From JARRNO01 sp037384885 (GTDB taxonomy: Bacteria; Acidobacteriota; UBA4820; DSQY01), in NCBI GenBank assembly GCA_037384885.1, contig JARRNO010000013.1, positions 1 through 40,659 on the forward strand: 40,659 nt of DNA, written 5' to 3'. The position numbers and the translations under genes are program-made. Below the pieces are notes generated by a model. That model saw nothing but the letters and a program-made list of their open reading frames with translations. It ran no database searches and was not told the DNA's origin. Shown here one piece after another: positions 8,363 to 16,367 of the stretch (the stretch's first letter is position 1; each line of letters starts with the position of its first letter).

Positions 8363-9052
8363 ATGGCAAAACCTTTTATCGAAATGGAAGTTGAACCCCG
8401 GGAAATCACCGGAAAAAAAGGACGGCGCGATGCGGCCGCCCGGGAAATGATTCCGGGAGTGGTCTACGGTGGGGGAAAGAACCCTGTTCCGATTTCCGTG
8501 GACCCGCGCACGATTATCCAGGTGCTTCGTTCAGAGAAGGGAATGAACTCGATTCTTCTTTTCTCCCTGAAGGGCACCAAGGCCCAGCGGCACGTCATGA
8601 TCAAGGATTTTCAGGTGGACCCCACCACGAACACGCTGATCCACGCGGATTTCACGAGGATCATGATGGATCAGAAAATCCGGGTATACGTGCCCCTCGC
8701 CTTTGATGGCGTCGCTGCCGGCGTGAAGACGCAGGGCGGGATCGTGGATATCATTGTGCGCGAGCTGGAAGTCGAATGTCTTCCGAATGATGTGCCCGAT
8801 CGAATTCACGCCGACCTGACCCCGCTCATGATCGGCGACAGCGTTAAGCTCGGGGATCTTCAGGTGCCCGACGGGGTCCAGGTCCTTGCTGAGGATAAAT
8901 CCCAGCCGGTTGTCCTGGTTGAAGCGCCACGCGTCGAGGTCGAGGAAGAAGAGGCCGAAGAGGCCGAAGCCGAGGCCGGCGAGGAAGAGGCGGAACCGGA
9001 AGTGATCAGCCGCGGGAAGAAGCCGGAAGATCAGGAAGAGGAAGAAGAGTAA
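8363..9052 (+). CDS. rplY: 50S ribosomal protein bL25, Ctc form
   Basis: 229 residues. Residues ~5-95 are the 5S rRNA-binding L25 domain (EPREITGKKGRRDAAAREM, PGVVYGGGKNPVPI); residues ~100-190 are the TL5/Ctc C-terminal beta domain (VPLAFDGVAAGVKTQGGIVD, ELEVECLPNDVPDRI). The last ~40 residues are a long Glu-rich tail ending EDQEEEEE, as in other Ctc-type proteins. GAGGAG lies eight bases before ATG 8363. The rplY-pth pair that follows is a conserved arrangement. Confidence 0.95.
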   Translation: MAKPFIEMEVEPREITGKKGRRDAAAREMIPGVVYGGGKNPVPISVDPRTIIQVLRSEKGMNSILLFSLKGTKAQRHVMIKDFQVDPTTNTLIHADFTRIMMDQKIRVYVPLAFDGVAAGVKTQGGIVDIIVRELEVECLPNDVPDRIHADLTPLMIGDSVKLGDLQVPDGVQVLAEDKSQPVVLVEAPRVEVEEEEAEEAEAEAGEEEAEPEVISRGKKPEDQEEEEE

Positions 9053-9073
9053 AGGTGTACCGGATGTCGCGGA

Positions 9074-9673
9074 ATGGGGGCTGATTACCTTATCGTGGGC
9101 CTTGGCAATCCGGGGCCCGAGTACGAGAAAAGCCCCCACAACGCGGGATTCGCGGTTGCAAGATCCGTGCGGGCCCTTAGCGGGGGCCCGCATTTTTCTT
9201 CACAGGGAAGGGCGCTCGTTTCGCGCTGCCGATGGCGGGGACGCACTCTTCTGGTCGTGCTTCCCCAGAGTTTCATGAATCGGTCCGGGAGCGTTGTGGG
9301 CCCTATGGTTGCGAAGCTCGGCATTCCCCTCCAGCGGCTGGTTGTCTGTTATGACGATCTGGACCTTCCGTTTGGTGTGGCTCGAATGCGTGAAAAGGGC
9401 GGTGCAGGAGGACACCACGGAATGGAATCCATCATTGCTGCAATCGGGTCACATGATTTCCCGCGCGTCAGAGTCGGGATAGGTTCCGGCGTAGACAAAG
9501 ACGAGAACGTCGACTATCTGTTGACCCCCCTGATCTCTGACCGATGGACTCTCATCCGGGACGCGGCGGACCGGGCCGCTCACGCGCTTCTTGATGCGGC
9601 GGGCGGCGGCTGGGGCAGGGCCATGAGCGCTTTCAACCGCGCAGACAGGCTTCGGCTCGAAGATCCCGAATGA
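9074..9673 (+). CDS. pth: Peptidyl-tRNA hydrolase
   Basis: Releases tRNA from peptidyl-tRNA lost from ribosomes. 199 residues. Motifs: IVGLGNPGPEYEKSPHNAGF (catalytic His in PHNAGF), LPQSFMNRSGSVV, CYDDLDLPFGVARM (conserved Asp), and GGAGGHHGMESI. The last block has His where E. coli has Asn114, and SPHN replaces TRHN; both positions vary across the family. It follows rplY by 21 bases and is the last gene before a new promoter. Confidence 0.95.
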   Translation: MGADYLIVGLGNPGPEYEKSPHNAGFAVARSVRALSGGPHFSSQGRALVSRCRWRGRTLLVVLPQSFMNRSGSVVGPMVAKLGIPLQRLVVCYDDLDLPFGVARMREKGGAGGHHGMESIIAAIGSHDFPRVRVGIGSGVDKDENVDYLLTPLISDRWTLIRDAADRAAHALLDAAGGGWGRAMSAFNRADRLRLEDPE

Positions 9674-9727
9674 CGATCGCAAGAATCCACCCATCGGATC
9701 GGCGGGGGGGCTGGATGGCCGAAACCC

Positions 9728-9756
9728 TTGTATCTTAGGCGTTTATCTAGTAAAAT
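9728..9756 (+). promoter_or_regulatory. Sigma70-type promoter for the pheS-pheT-zapA-rny-ymdB run
   Basis: TTGTAT at 9728-9733 and TAAAAT at 9751-9756 are separated by 17 bases in an AT-rich patch between pth and pheS. The start site would be near 9763, giving a 16-base leader with GAGGAG (9769-9774) ahead of the pheS ATG. The leader is too short for a Phe leader peptide or T-box. Confidence 0.75.
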
Positions 9757-9778
9757 CTACGGTCTGTAGAGGAGTTCG

Positions 9779-10789
9779 ATGAACACGGAGCGTTTTGAGG
9801 AGATTCGCCGAGAGTGCTTTCGGGAAATTTCCCTTGCCCGGACCGAAGGCGAACTTCTCGAATTGAAGGGCCGGTATATCGGGAAGAAGCGAGGTATCCT
9901 ACAGAACCTAATGGTTGAACTGAAGGATGCGCCGCCTTCCGAGAGGCCGGATCTCGGGCGGGCCGTCAATCGGTTGAAGCAGGACCTGGTCGGTCAATTC
10001 GAAGAGGCTATGGCTGTCCTGGAAGCTTCGAAGCGGGAACCCAAGCTGGTGGATGTGACACTCCCGGGCCGGCGGCCTGAACTCGGGCGGCTTCACCCGA
10101 TTACCCAGATGCGTCGAGAGATTGAGAACATCTTTCTCCAAATGGGTTACGCCGTGGCCGAGGGCCCGGAGGTGGAAGATCCGTTTCACAACTTCGAAGC
10201 GCTCAATACTCCGGCGGACCACCCTTCGCGGGACATTCAAGACACCTTTTATCTGAAAAACGGACTGCTGCTCCGAACGCAAACTTCGCCGGTGCAGATC
10301 CGTACCATGGAAGCGCGGAAGCCCCCCATCAAAATCATTGCTCCAGGGCGGGTTTTCCGCCGGGATGACGATGTGAGCCATTCGCCCATGTTTTTCCAGG
10401 TGGAAGGACTTGTGGTTGACCGCGCGATCACCCTTGCTGATTTGAAAGGCACCCTGTATGAATTTTACCGGACGCTTTTCCACCGGGAGATAGAGATTCG
10501 ATTCCGGCCGTCCTACTTCCCCTTTACAGAACCGTCCGCCGAAACGGATCTGACCTGCGTCATATGCGGTGGCGAGGGCTGCGGCGTCTGCAAGAAAACA
10601 GGCTGGCTTGAAGTGGGGGGGTGCGGCATGGTCGATCCGAACGTCTTTCAGAGCGTCGGCATCGATCCTGAGGAGTACAGCGGCTTTGCCTTTGGACTTG
10701 GGATCGACCGCATCGCTATGTTGAAATTCCACATCGACAACATCAAGTACTTTTACGAAAACGATCTGCGTTTTCTGGAACAGTTTTGA
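9779..10789 (+). CDS. pheS: Phenylalanine-tRNA ligase alpha subunit
   Basis: Catalytic subunit of the alpha2-beta2 class II synthetase. 336 residues: N-terminal coiled-coil arm (~1-90), then the catalytic domain with the HPITQMRREIENIFLQMGY motif 1 region, FHNFEALNTPADHPSRDIQD, motif 2 GRVFRRDDDVSHSPMFFQVE, and motif 3 GFAFGLGIDRIAMLKF. RPSYFPFTEPSAE is the conserved Phe-site segment. GAGGAG precedes the ATG at a good distance. pheT follows nine bases later. Confidence 0.98.
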   Translation: MNTERFEEIRRECFREISLARTEGELLELKGRYIGKKRGILQNLMVELKDAPPSERPDLGRAVNRLKQDLVGQFEEAMAVLEASKREPKLVDVTLPGRRPELGRLHPITQMRREIENIFLQMGYAVAEGPEVEDPFHNFEALNTPADHPSRDIQDTFYLKNGLLLRTQTSPVQIRTMEARKPPIKIIAPGRVFRRDDDVSHSPMFFQVEGLVVDRAITLADLKGTLYEFYRTLFHREIEIRFRPSYFPFTEPSAETDLTCVICGGEGCGVCKKTGWLEVGGCGMVDPNVFQSVGIDPEEYSGFAFGLGIDRIAMLKFHIDNIKYFYENDLRFLEQF

Positions 10790-10797
10790 GGGTATAA

Positions 10798-12843
10798 ATG
10801 CGGTTTCCACCTTCCTGGATCAGAGAATACGTCAAGGTTCCGGCCGATGACACGGCTCTAGCGGCCGCTTTCACTCTATCCGGCAGCGAAGTGGAAGAAA
10901 GACTCAAGGTGGAAGGGGAGACGGTGTTCGATTTCGGGATCACCGTAAACCGTCCCGACTGCATGAACGTTCTGGGACTGGCCCGGGAAGCTTCCGCTCT
11001 TTTCGGGACGCCTCTGAACCCGCCCGGGATCTCCTATCATGCCCCCACGGCTGAGAGCTCGGTGAGCGGACGGGTTTCCGTCGAGTCTCCCGAATTGTGC
11101 CCGCGCTATCGGGCCCTTCTGCTGACGGGAGTCAAGCCCGGTCCAAGCCCGGCGTGGATTCAGAAACGGCTGGTTGAGTGCGGCCAGAGGCCTATCAATG
11201 CCGTGGTGGACATTACAAATTACGTGCTCCTGGAATTGGGTCATCCGCTTCATGCATTTGATCTTGACAGGCTCGCCGGGCAGAAGATCGTGGTGCGCAC
11301 CGCCAGGGAGGGCGAGAGCCTGGCGATGCTGGATGGAGAATCGAGGGAGCTTCCCGCCGGGACACTTGTTATCGCCGACGCGAAGGCGCCGGTGGCGGTG
11401 GCCGGTGTCATGGGAGGCGTGGAAACAGGCGTCACCTTCTCCACGCGAAACATTCTGCTTGAGGGAGCGGTGTTCGATCCGATTTCCATAAGACGGACGG
11501 CCAGGCGCCTGGGCCTTCATACTGAAGCATCTCACCGGTTCGAGCGGGGTGTTGATTTTCACGGACCCGTTATGGCGCTCGATCGCGCGGCAAGCCTCAT
11601 TCTGGAAAATTGCGGCGGTGAAGCCGCCAAGGAAGTCACCGACGTGACAGCCCGGACTCCCTCTCAGCCTCGAATCACGCTGAAGGGGAAAACACTCAAT
11701 TCGGTAGGAGGCTTCCACCTGCCCTTCGAGCGCGCCGCAGCCATTCTCAAGTCCCTAGGGTTCAGCGCCGTCCCGGAGGGAGAAGATGCCCTTGAAGTCG
11801 GCGTTCCAAGCTTCAGGGTGGATGTGAGCAGAGAAATCGACCTCGTGGAAGAGGTGCTCCGCATCCACGGGATGGACGCGGTGCCCTCAAGGCGTCCTCA
11901 AGTGGTGGATCCTGTGGGGGGGCGGCCCCCTGCGCTTCAATTGGAGGAGGCGGCTCGCGATATCCTGAGTGCGTCGGGTTTCAGCGAAACAATCCATCTG
12001 ACGATGACCGACCCGGAACTGGAAGAAGCCGCGGCTCTCGGAGGCCCTCCCGTGCCTTTGGACAATCCCATGTCCGAAACGGCATCGATCCTTCGAGCCA
12101 CCCTCGCCGGCTCGCTGCTGAGTTGCGCAGTCAAGAACAGGGACCGCGGCACGCAGGAGATGTCTCTGTTCGAAATCGGGTTTGCTTTTTCCGCAGGCAG
12201 TGGTGAAGGGAAATCCATCGTACAGTCCCGGCGTCTGGCCCTGCTGGATTTTGTTGACGATCCCCCCACCTCTTTGCATGGAAATAAGCCGCATGGTCTC
12301 CTCCGGTTGAAAGGAACACTGGAGGTCCTTGCGGAGCGCCTCGGCATTTGCGGCCTGTCTTTTAAGAAAGAAAACGCCCCGGCCTTCGCCGAGGGGCAGG
12401 GTCTGGCCGTTCTAATCGACGGTAAGCCCATCGGGTCGGCGGGGGCCATATCGGGCCGCCTGCTTGGCCGCTTGTCGCTGCGCGGCCATGCCTTTGTTTC
12501 TGAAATCCGGCTCGATGGTCTGGAGGGCGCCAGGAAAATTCCCAGATTCAAGCCGTTTTCGAGATTTCCTTCCGTCGTCAGAGACTTTTCATTCGTTGTA
12601 GACGATCATGTGGAATGGGAGAAGATCCGGAACCTGTTCGAGAATCTTTCCCTGCCGCATCTCGTTTCCGTCAACCTTGTGGATCTTTATAAGGGAGAGA
12701 GCGTTCCTCAAGGAAAGACATCCTGGACCGTATCATTGGTCTTTCGATCCGAGGAGCGGACCTTGGAGGAGAAGGACCTGGATTCCATTCCCGGGCGTGT
12801 AGAGGGAGCGCTGGCGTCTGAAATCGGAGCGACGCTTCGTTAG
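10798..12843 (+). CDS. pheT: Phenylalanine-tRNA ligase beta subunit, short form lacking the tRNA-binding B2 domain
   Basis: 681 residues against about 795 in E. coli. The start MRFPPSWIREYV is the B1 domain, but after SGSEVEERLKVEGE the sequence runs straight into FGITVNRPDCMNVLGLARE, the beginning of the editing region; the ~110-residue EMAP-like tRNA-binding module is absent. B3/B4 (INAVVDITNYVLLELGHPLH, GVMGGVETGVT), B5, the catalytic-like core and the C-terminal anticodon-binding FDX domain (FSRFPSVVRDFSFVVDD to the end) are all present. The loss is at a domain boundary, so it looks like a genuine short variant. Confidence 0.95.
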   Translation: MRFPPSWIREYVKVPADDTALAAAFTLSGSEVEERLKVEGETVFDFGITVNRPDCMNVLGLAREASALFGTPLNPPGISYHAPTAESSVSGRVSVESPELCPRYRALLLTGVKPGPSPAWIQKRLVECGQRPINAVVDITNYVLLELGHPLHAFDLDRLAGQKIVVRTAREGESLAMLDGESRELPAGTLVIADAKAPVAVAGVMGGVETGVTFSTRNILLEGAVFDPISIRRTARRLGLHTEASHRFERGVDFHGPVMALDRAASLILENCGGEAAKEVTDVTARTPSQPRITLKGKTLNSVGGFHLPFERAAAILKSLGFSAVPEGEDALEVGVPSFRVDVSREIDLVEEVLRIHGMDAVPSRRPQVVDPVGGRPPALQLEEAARDILSASGFSETIHLTMTDPELEEAAALGGPPVPLDNPMSETASILRATLAGSLLSCAVKNRDRGTQEMSLFEIGFAFSAGSGEGKSIVQSRRLALLDFVDDPPTSLHGNKPHGLLRLKGTLEVLAERLGICGLSFKKENAPAFAEGQGLAVLIDGKPIGSAGAISGRLLGRLSLRGHAFVSEIRLDGLEGARKIPRFKPFSRFPSVVRDFSFVVDDHVEWEKIRNLFENLSLPHLVSVNLVDLYKGESVPQGKTSWTVSLVFRSEERTLEEKDLDSIPGRVEGALASEIGATLR

Positions 12844-12852
12844 GAGCGGGCC

Positions 12853-13101
12853 ATGCTGTTCGAAGATGAGAGCACAGCGGTTCCGAAGGAACTGCTGAAT
12901 CAACTTAAACAGAAAGCCCATGAAGTTGCGGGCGTACTAAAGCTGCTGCGGCAGCAGAACGAGCAGCTAAAGCGAGATGCCGACGAGCTGCGCCGCGAGC
13001 TGGAACAGGAAAAGGAAAGAACGCGGTTTTTCGAAAGCGAACGGCAGGAGCTCCGGGAAGTCGTGGAGGAGCTCCTGAAGGAATTTGAACAGGTATCATG
13101 A
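12853..13101 (+). CDS. Small coiled-coil protein (ZapB-like)
   Basis: 82 residues, almost wholly helical heptads: LLNQLKQKAHEVAGVLKLLR, then alternating Glu/Lys/Arg and Leu. AGGAG at 12842-12846 overlaps the pheT stop. Its TGA overlaps the zapA ATG, so the pair is translationally coupled. A short coiled coil directly before zapA suggests a division-associated, ZapB-like role, but such sequences carry little family information, so function is inferred from position only. Confidence 0.72.
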   Translation: MLFEDESTAVPKELLNQLKQKAHEVAGVLKLLRQQNEQLKRDADELRRELEQEKERTRFFESERQELREVVEELLKEFEQVS

Positions 13102-13394
13102 TGAATGCAAGTGGGGACCGCCTTCTTGAACTCAAGATACTCGGCCAGACGTATCGGGTGCGGGTGCAGGGTTCAGAAGAAAGGGCAGAAAAGGTCCGAA
13201 GCCTCGTCGAGCAGACAGTGGATGATGTACAAAAACGGGCGCCTTTGAGTGATCCGGCCATGGTCGCCGTGCTGGCGGCCCTGAACCTGGGAGACCGCCT
13301 GTTGATGCTTGAGGAGAATCAAAAAGGCCTGGCCATGGAAATAAAAGATGTTTCGTCGGATGTGGCCAAGGTTCTTGACGATGCGTTGATTTAA
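13098..13394 (+). CDS. zapA: Cell division protein ZapA
   Basis: 98 residues with the ZapA head domain LELKILGQTYRVRVQGSEE followed by KVRSLVEQTVDDV, then the helical AVLAALNLGDRLLMLEENQK and a C-terminal coiled coil. ZapA bundles FtsZ protofilaments at the division ring. The start ATG overlaps the preceding coiled-coil stop; a second ATG three bases on is equally possible. The position between pheT and rny is common. The 54 bases to rny are too short for a 6S RNA. Confidence 0.88.
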   Translation: MMNASGDRLLELKILGQTYRVRVQGSEERAEKVRSLVEQTVDDVQKRAPLSDPAMVAVLAALNLGDRLLMLEENQKGLAMEIKDVSSDVAKVLDDALI

Positions 13395-13448
13395 TCACGC
13401 TGCCCCCGGGTCTCCCCCTCTGTTCACCGCGATGCAGGGAGGACCCCC

Positions 13449-15005
13449 GTGTTAACGACGATTCTGATTTCGCTATCGGCATTTATCCTGGGTGGAGGGA
13501 CCGTTCTCGTCTTTTCGCTGCTTCAAAGGCAATCTGAGAAGAAGGTTGCCAGGAGCAAAGCGAAAGAGATTCTGGATGAGGCGGCGCGTGAGGCGGAAAA
13601 GCTTCTCACTGAAACCGAGCTGCAGGGGAAGGAAAAACTTCTCCAGCTCGAGCAGGAACAGGACCGTCTCTGGCGCAGCCGCCAGGATGAGGTGGAGAGG
13701 CTCCGCACGGATCTCGACGCCCGCGGCCAAAAACTGGACAAAGCTCTTCGCCATACCCGCGACCAATTGAACCAGCTCAACCAGCGCGAAAAGGCTCTTC
13801 AGCAGCAGGAGGAGGAGGCTGGGGAAACCATGCGCGCTGCTAGGGAAATGCAAAAGGCCCAGCAGAGCAAGCTTGAAGAAATTGCCAATATGACACCGGC
13901 CGAAGCCAAGCAGGAACTGATGCGCCAATTCGAATTTGACGCCCGCCGTGAATCCACGCGCATCGTCAGGCGCATCGAACAGAACGCCCGGGACCGGGCC
14001 AAGAAGCTTGCGCGCATTATTCTCATTCAGGCCATAGAAAAAGTGACGCCGCATCTTCCACTGGAGGGCCTGGTCACGGTGGTACGCCTACCGAACGAGG
14101 AGATGAAGGGGCGGGTCATCGGAAGGGAAGGGCGCAATATCATGACATTTGAACGCATCACCGGTGTGGATGTGATCGTGGACGACACCCCGGAAATCAT
14201 CATGCTGGCGTGCCACAACCCCATGCGCCGGGAAATTGCGAAGCTGGCCCTCGAAAAACTCGTGGAGGATGGCAGAATCCATCCGGCTCGAATCGAAGAG
14301 TTCAACGAAAAGGCGAGAGAGCAGATCGAGGAAACGCTCTTCGAACAGGGGAAAGAAGCGCTGTTCCAGCTGGGCATTTATAACATGCACGACTACCTCA
14401 TTACCATGGTCGGCCGCATGCGGCTCCGCACGGCCCTGGGGCAGAACCTGCTGGAGCATTCCATGGAAACGGCGAAGATTGCCACATTTATCGGGCAGGC
14501 CGTGGATGTGAATGTGGACACCATCAAGCGGGCCGGCATCCTTCATGAAATCGGGCATCTGGACGAGCAGTTCGGCGAAACGCACCCCGTTCTCCTGGCC
14601 GCCCAGATCGCCAAGCAATATGGCGAACCGCAGGCCGTTGTGGACTGTATCGCACACCTGCATCCCGACCATCCCTCCACTGCTCCCGAGGCTCATATCC
14701 TGGAGTCTGCGGAACACCTTTCTCTTGCCATTCCTGGGATTCACAGGGAGGGACTCGAAAAATACGTGGAGCACCTCGAAGCCATTGAACGCATGGTTAT
14801 GGAATTCAAGGGTGTGCAGAAGGCTTATGCGGTCAAAGCCGGGCGCGAACTGCTGGTCTTTTTGGATCCCGGGCAAGCGGACGACGAATACACCGTATGG
14901 CTGGCCAAAGACGTGGCCGAACGGCTGGAGCGTGAAACACAGTTCGCGGGCCAGATCAAGGTGCAGGTCGTTCGCGAGAGCAGGCACATCGCCTACGCCA
15001 AGTAG
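13449..15005 (+). CDS. rny: RNase Y homologue with His-Glu instead of His-Asp in the HD motif
   Basis: 518 residues, normal RNase Y length. GTG start at 13449, five bases after GGGAGGA. Order: N-terminal membrane helix (1-22), long Glu/Gln/Arg coiled coil (~25-205), KH domain with GRVIGREGRNIMTFERITGV, then the HD domain. There the expected 'AGLLHDIGK' reads AGILHEIGH: H366 is followed by E367, and the Lys is His. Downstream, 'SHHGD' is replaced by HLHPDHP. RNase Y is a membrane-anchored endonuclease that starts mRNA decay; loss of the metal-binding Asp may impair or change activity. ymdB follows, its usual partner. Confidence 0.94.
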   Translation: MLTTILISLSAFILGGGTVLVFSLLQRQSEKKVARSKAKEILDEAAREAEKLLTETELQGKEKLLQLEQEQDRLWRSRQDEVERLRTDLDARGQKLDKALRHTRDQLNQLNQREKALQQQEEEAGETMRAAREMQKAQQSKLEEIANMTPAEAKQELMRQFEFDARRESTRIVRRIEQNARDRAKKLARIILIQAIEKVTPHLPLEGLVTVVRLPNEEMKGRVIGREGRNIMTFERITGVDVIVDDTPEIIMLACHNPMRREIAKLALEKLVEDGRIHPARIEEFNEKAREQIEETLFEQGKEALFQLGIYNMHDYLITMVGRMRLRTALGQNLLEHSMETAKIATFIGQAVDVNVDTIKRAGILHEIGHLDEQFGETHPVLLAAQIAKQYGEPQAVVDCIAHLHPDHPSTAPEAHILESAEHLSLAIPGIHREGLEKYVEHLEAIERMVMEFKGVQKAYAVKAGRELLVFLDPGQADDEYTVWLAKDVAERLERETQFAGQIKVQVVRESRHIAYAK

Positions 15006-15066
15006 CTGGATGGGGACGCAGAGGCGCCATCCCACCCGTTGAAAATAAACAGCAGGGGAACTCTTT

Positions 15067-15858
15067 ATGAAAATTCTTTTTCTTGGAGACATTGTCGGCC
15101 GTCCCGGGAGACGCGCCATCAGGGCTTTACTACCGGATTTGACGCGGACCTTTCTTCCGGACGTTATCGTGGCCAACGCTGAAAACGCAGCCGGCGGGTT
15201 CGGCATCAACCAAAAGATTCTTGATGAATTGTTCCAAATGGGTATCCATGTCATCACAACCGGAAATCACGTTTGGGACAAACGGGAGCTGATTCCCATC
15301 ATCGACAGGGAACCTCGCCTGATCCGCCCCATGAACTACGTTCCGGAAGCGCCCGGGAAGGGGGCTTACCGAATGGAACTCCCCACGGGAGGCGTTTTGT
15401 GGGTTATTAACCTCCAAGGCAAAATTCTCATGCCTCCCATCCAATGTCCGTTTCGAACCTTGGACCATTTCCTGGAGACACTCCCGCCGGACGAAAAGTG
15501 CGTGCTCGTTGATTTTCATGCAGAGGCAACCAGTGAAAAACGCGCCATGGGCTTTTATTTCGACGGCCGGGTCAGCCTCATGCTCGGAACCCATACGCAT
15601 GTTCCCACTGCCGATGCCGAGATTCTGGAAGGCGGAACGGGATACATCACTGATGTGGGTATGACCGGTCCTTACGCCTCGGTGATCGGCATGGATCCCC
15701 GGTCCTCCATCGAACGAATGCTTTACGGTATGCCCACAGCCTTGAATGTGGCCAAGGGGAAGCCGGCCATCGCAGCGGTTTTCGCCGAGGTTGATGAGGA
15801 AACCGGACGATGCCTATCCTTTGAGAGCCGCCTGATCAAGCTCGAAGAGTCCCGCTGA
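15067..15858 (+). CDS. ymdB: YmdB family metallophosphoesterase
   Basis: 263 residues, standard for the family, whose Bacillus member hydrolyses 2',3'-cyclic nucleotides. All metal-binding motifs are intact: FLGDIVGRPGR, ANAENAAGGFG, TTGNHVWDKRE, VDFHAEATSEK, LGTHTHVPTAD, ending with GYITDVGMTGP. It lies 61 bases after rny, the conserved arrangement; a short GGATGG/CCATCC hairpin (15008-15032) lies between them. Bacillus YmdB has been connected with RNase Y, so co-expression is meaningful. Confidence 0.94.
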   Translation: MKILFLGDIVGRPGRRAIRALLPDLTRTFLPDVIVANAENAAGGFGINQKILDELFQMGIHVITTGNHVWDKRELIPIIDREPRLIRPMNYVPEAPGKGAYRMELPTGGVLWVINLQGKILMPPIQCPFRTLDHFLETLPPDEKCVLVDFHAEATSEKRAMGFYFDGRVSLMLGTHTHVPTADAEILEGGTGYITDVGMTGPYASVIGMDPRSSIERMLYGMPTALNVAKGKPAIAAVFAEVDEETGRCLSFESRLIKLEESR

Positions 15859-15882
15859 TAACGGCTGGGCCTCGCCTCTCCC

Positions 15883-15911
15883 TTGCCTGAAGACCGCGCC
15901 GGTGCTACATT
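15883..15911 (+). promoter_or_regulatory. Sigma70-type promoter ahead of the DUF6982-like/TPR-Clp operon
   Basis: TTGCCT (15883-15888) and TACATT (15906-15911) are separated by 17 bases. The predicted start is near 15918, so the message would begin almost exactly at the hairpin at 15921. This separates the next two genes from ymdB. Confidence 0.6.
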
Positions 15912-15920
15912 TAAAAAGCA

Positions 15921-15956
15921 GCTGTCGGGCTGAGTCGGAAACCCGGCTCAGACAGC
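15921..15956 (+). other. Stem-loop at the predicted 5' end of the DUF6982-like/TPR-Clp transcript
   Basis: GCTGT (15921-15925) pairs with ACAGC (15952-15956). After a four-base bulge, CTGAGTCGG (15930-15938) pairs with CCGGCTCAG (15943-15951) around the loop AAAC, with one G-U pair. No T-run follows, so it is not an ordinary terminator. A 5'-terminal hairpin could stabilise the mRNA or be a regulatory target. The ribosome-binding site GGTGAGG (15961-15967) lies just beyond it. Confidence 0.6.
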
Positions 15957-15971
15957 CCAAGGTGAGGTGCC

Positions 15972-16367
15972 ATGGCACAGAAGCTGATTCTGCGTAAACG
16001 GGACGGACAAATGATCCGGTGCGAAACCAATACGCATTTTTCGTCTTCGCTTCGCGAACTCAAGGTGATCGGTACAGACGGCGGAATACGGTCTGTCCCT
16101 CTGAACGACCTAAAGGCAGTTTTCTTTGTTCAGGACTTCGAGGGGAATCCTGCCTACCGTCCCACATCCGAATATAGCGAGGAATCGCCCAAGGCGGGGA
16201 AATCCGTTACGGTGACCTTTCCCGATGGTGAAATACTGCGCGGAAGGGTTCTCAGCATTCCGGAAGGAGGAGCGGGCTTCTTCTTGTTCCCGGCCGACCC
16301 CCTGGAGAATAACGAAAAAGTGTTCGTGGTCCGTGCGCCGGATGTGGTTGTCGAGGTGGATGAATGA
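15972..16367 (+). CDS. Small beta-rich protein, DUF6982-like
   Basis: 131 residues, no signal peptide or membrane segment, and predicted mainly beta. The N-terminal half (LILRKRDGQMIRC..., LKVIGTDGGIRSVPLNDLKAVFFVQDF) and the second half (VTVTFPDGEILRGRVL, then GFFLFPADPLENNEKVFVV) look like two small-barrel segments. The second segment resembles the DUF6982 type of protein; that match is from memory and moderate. Its TGA overlaps the ATG of the TPR-Clp gene (ATGA), so the two are probably made in fixed ratio. Function is unknown; an adaptor or regulator for the coupled AAA+ protein is only a guess. Confidence 0.72.
   Translation: MAQKLILRKRDGQMIRCETNTHFSSSLRELKVIGTDGGIRSVPLNDLKAVFFVQDFEGNPAYRPTSEYSEESPKAGKSVTVTFPDGEILRGRVLSIPEGGAGFFLFPADPLENNEKVFVVRAPDVVVEVDE

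Noticed and set aside
9405..9425. His instead of Asn at the E. coli Asn114 position of peptidyl-tRNA hydrolase
   Set aside because: This position varies among bacterial Pth proteins; all other catalytic residues are intact.
13395..13448. Possible 6S RNA between zapA and rny
   Set aside because: 6S RNA often follows zapA, but only 54 bases are free here.
14088..15257. 389-codon open frame on the minus strand
   Set aside because: Antisense to rny and ymdB, both unmistakable; no homology signal.
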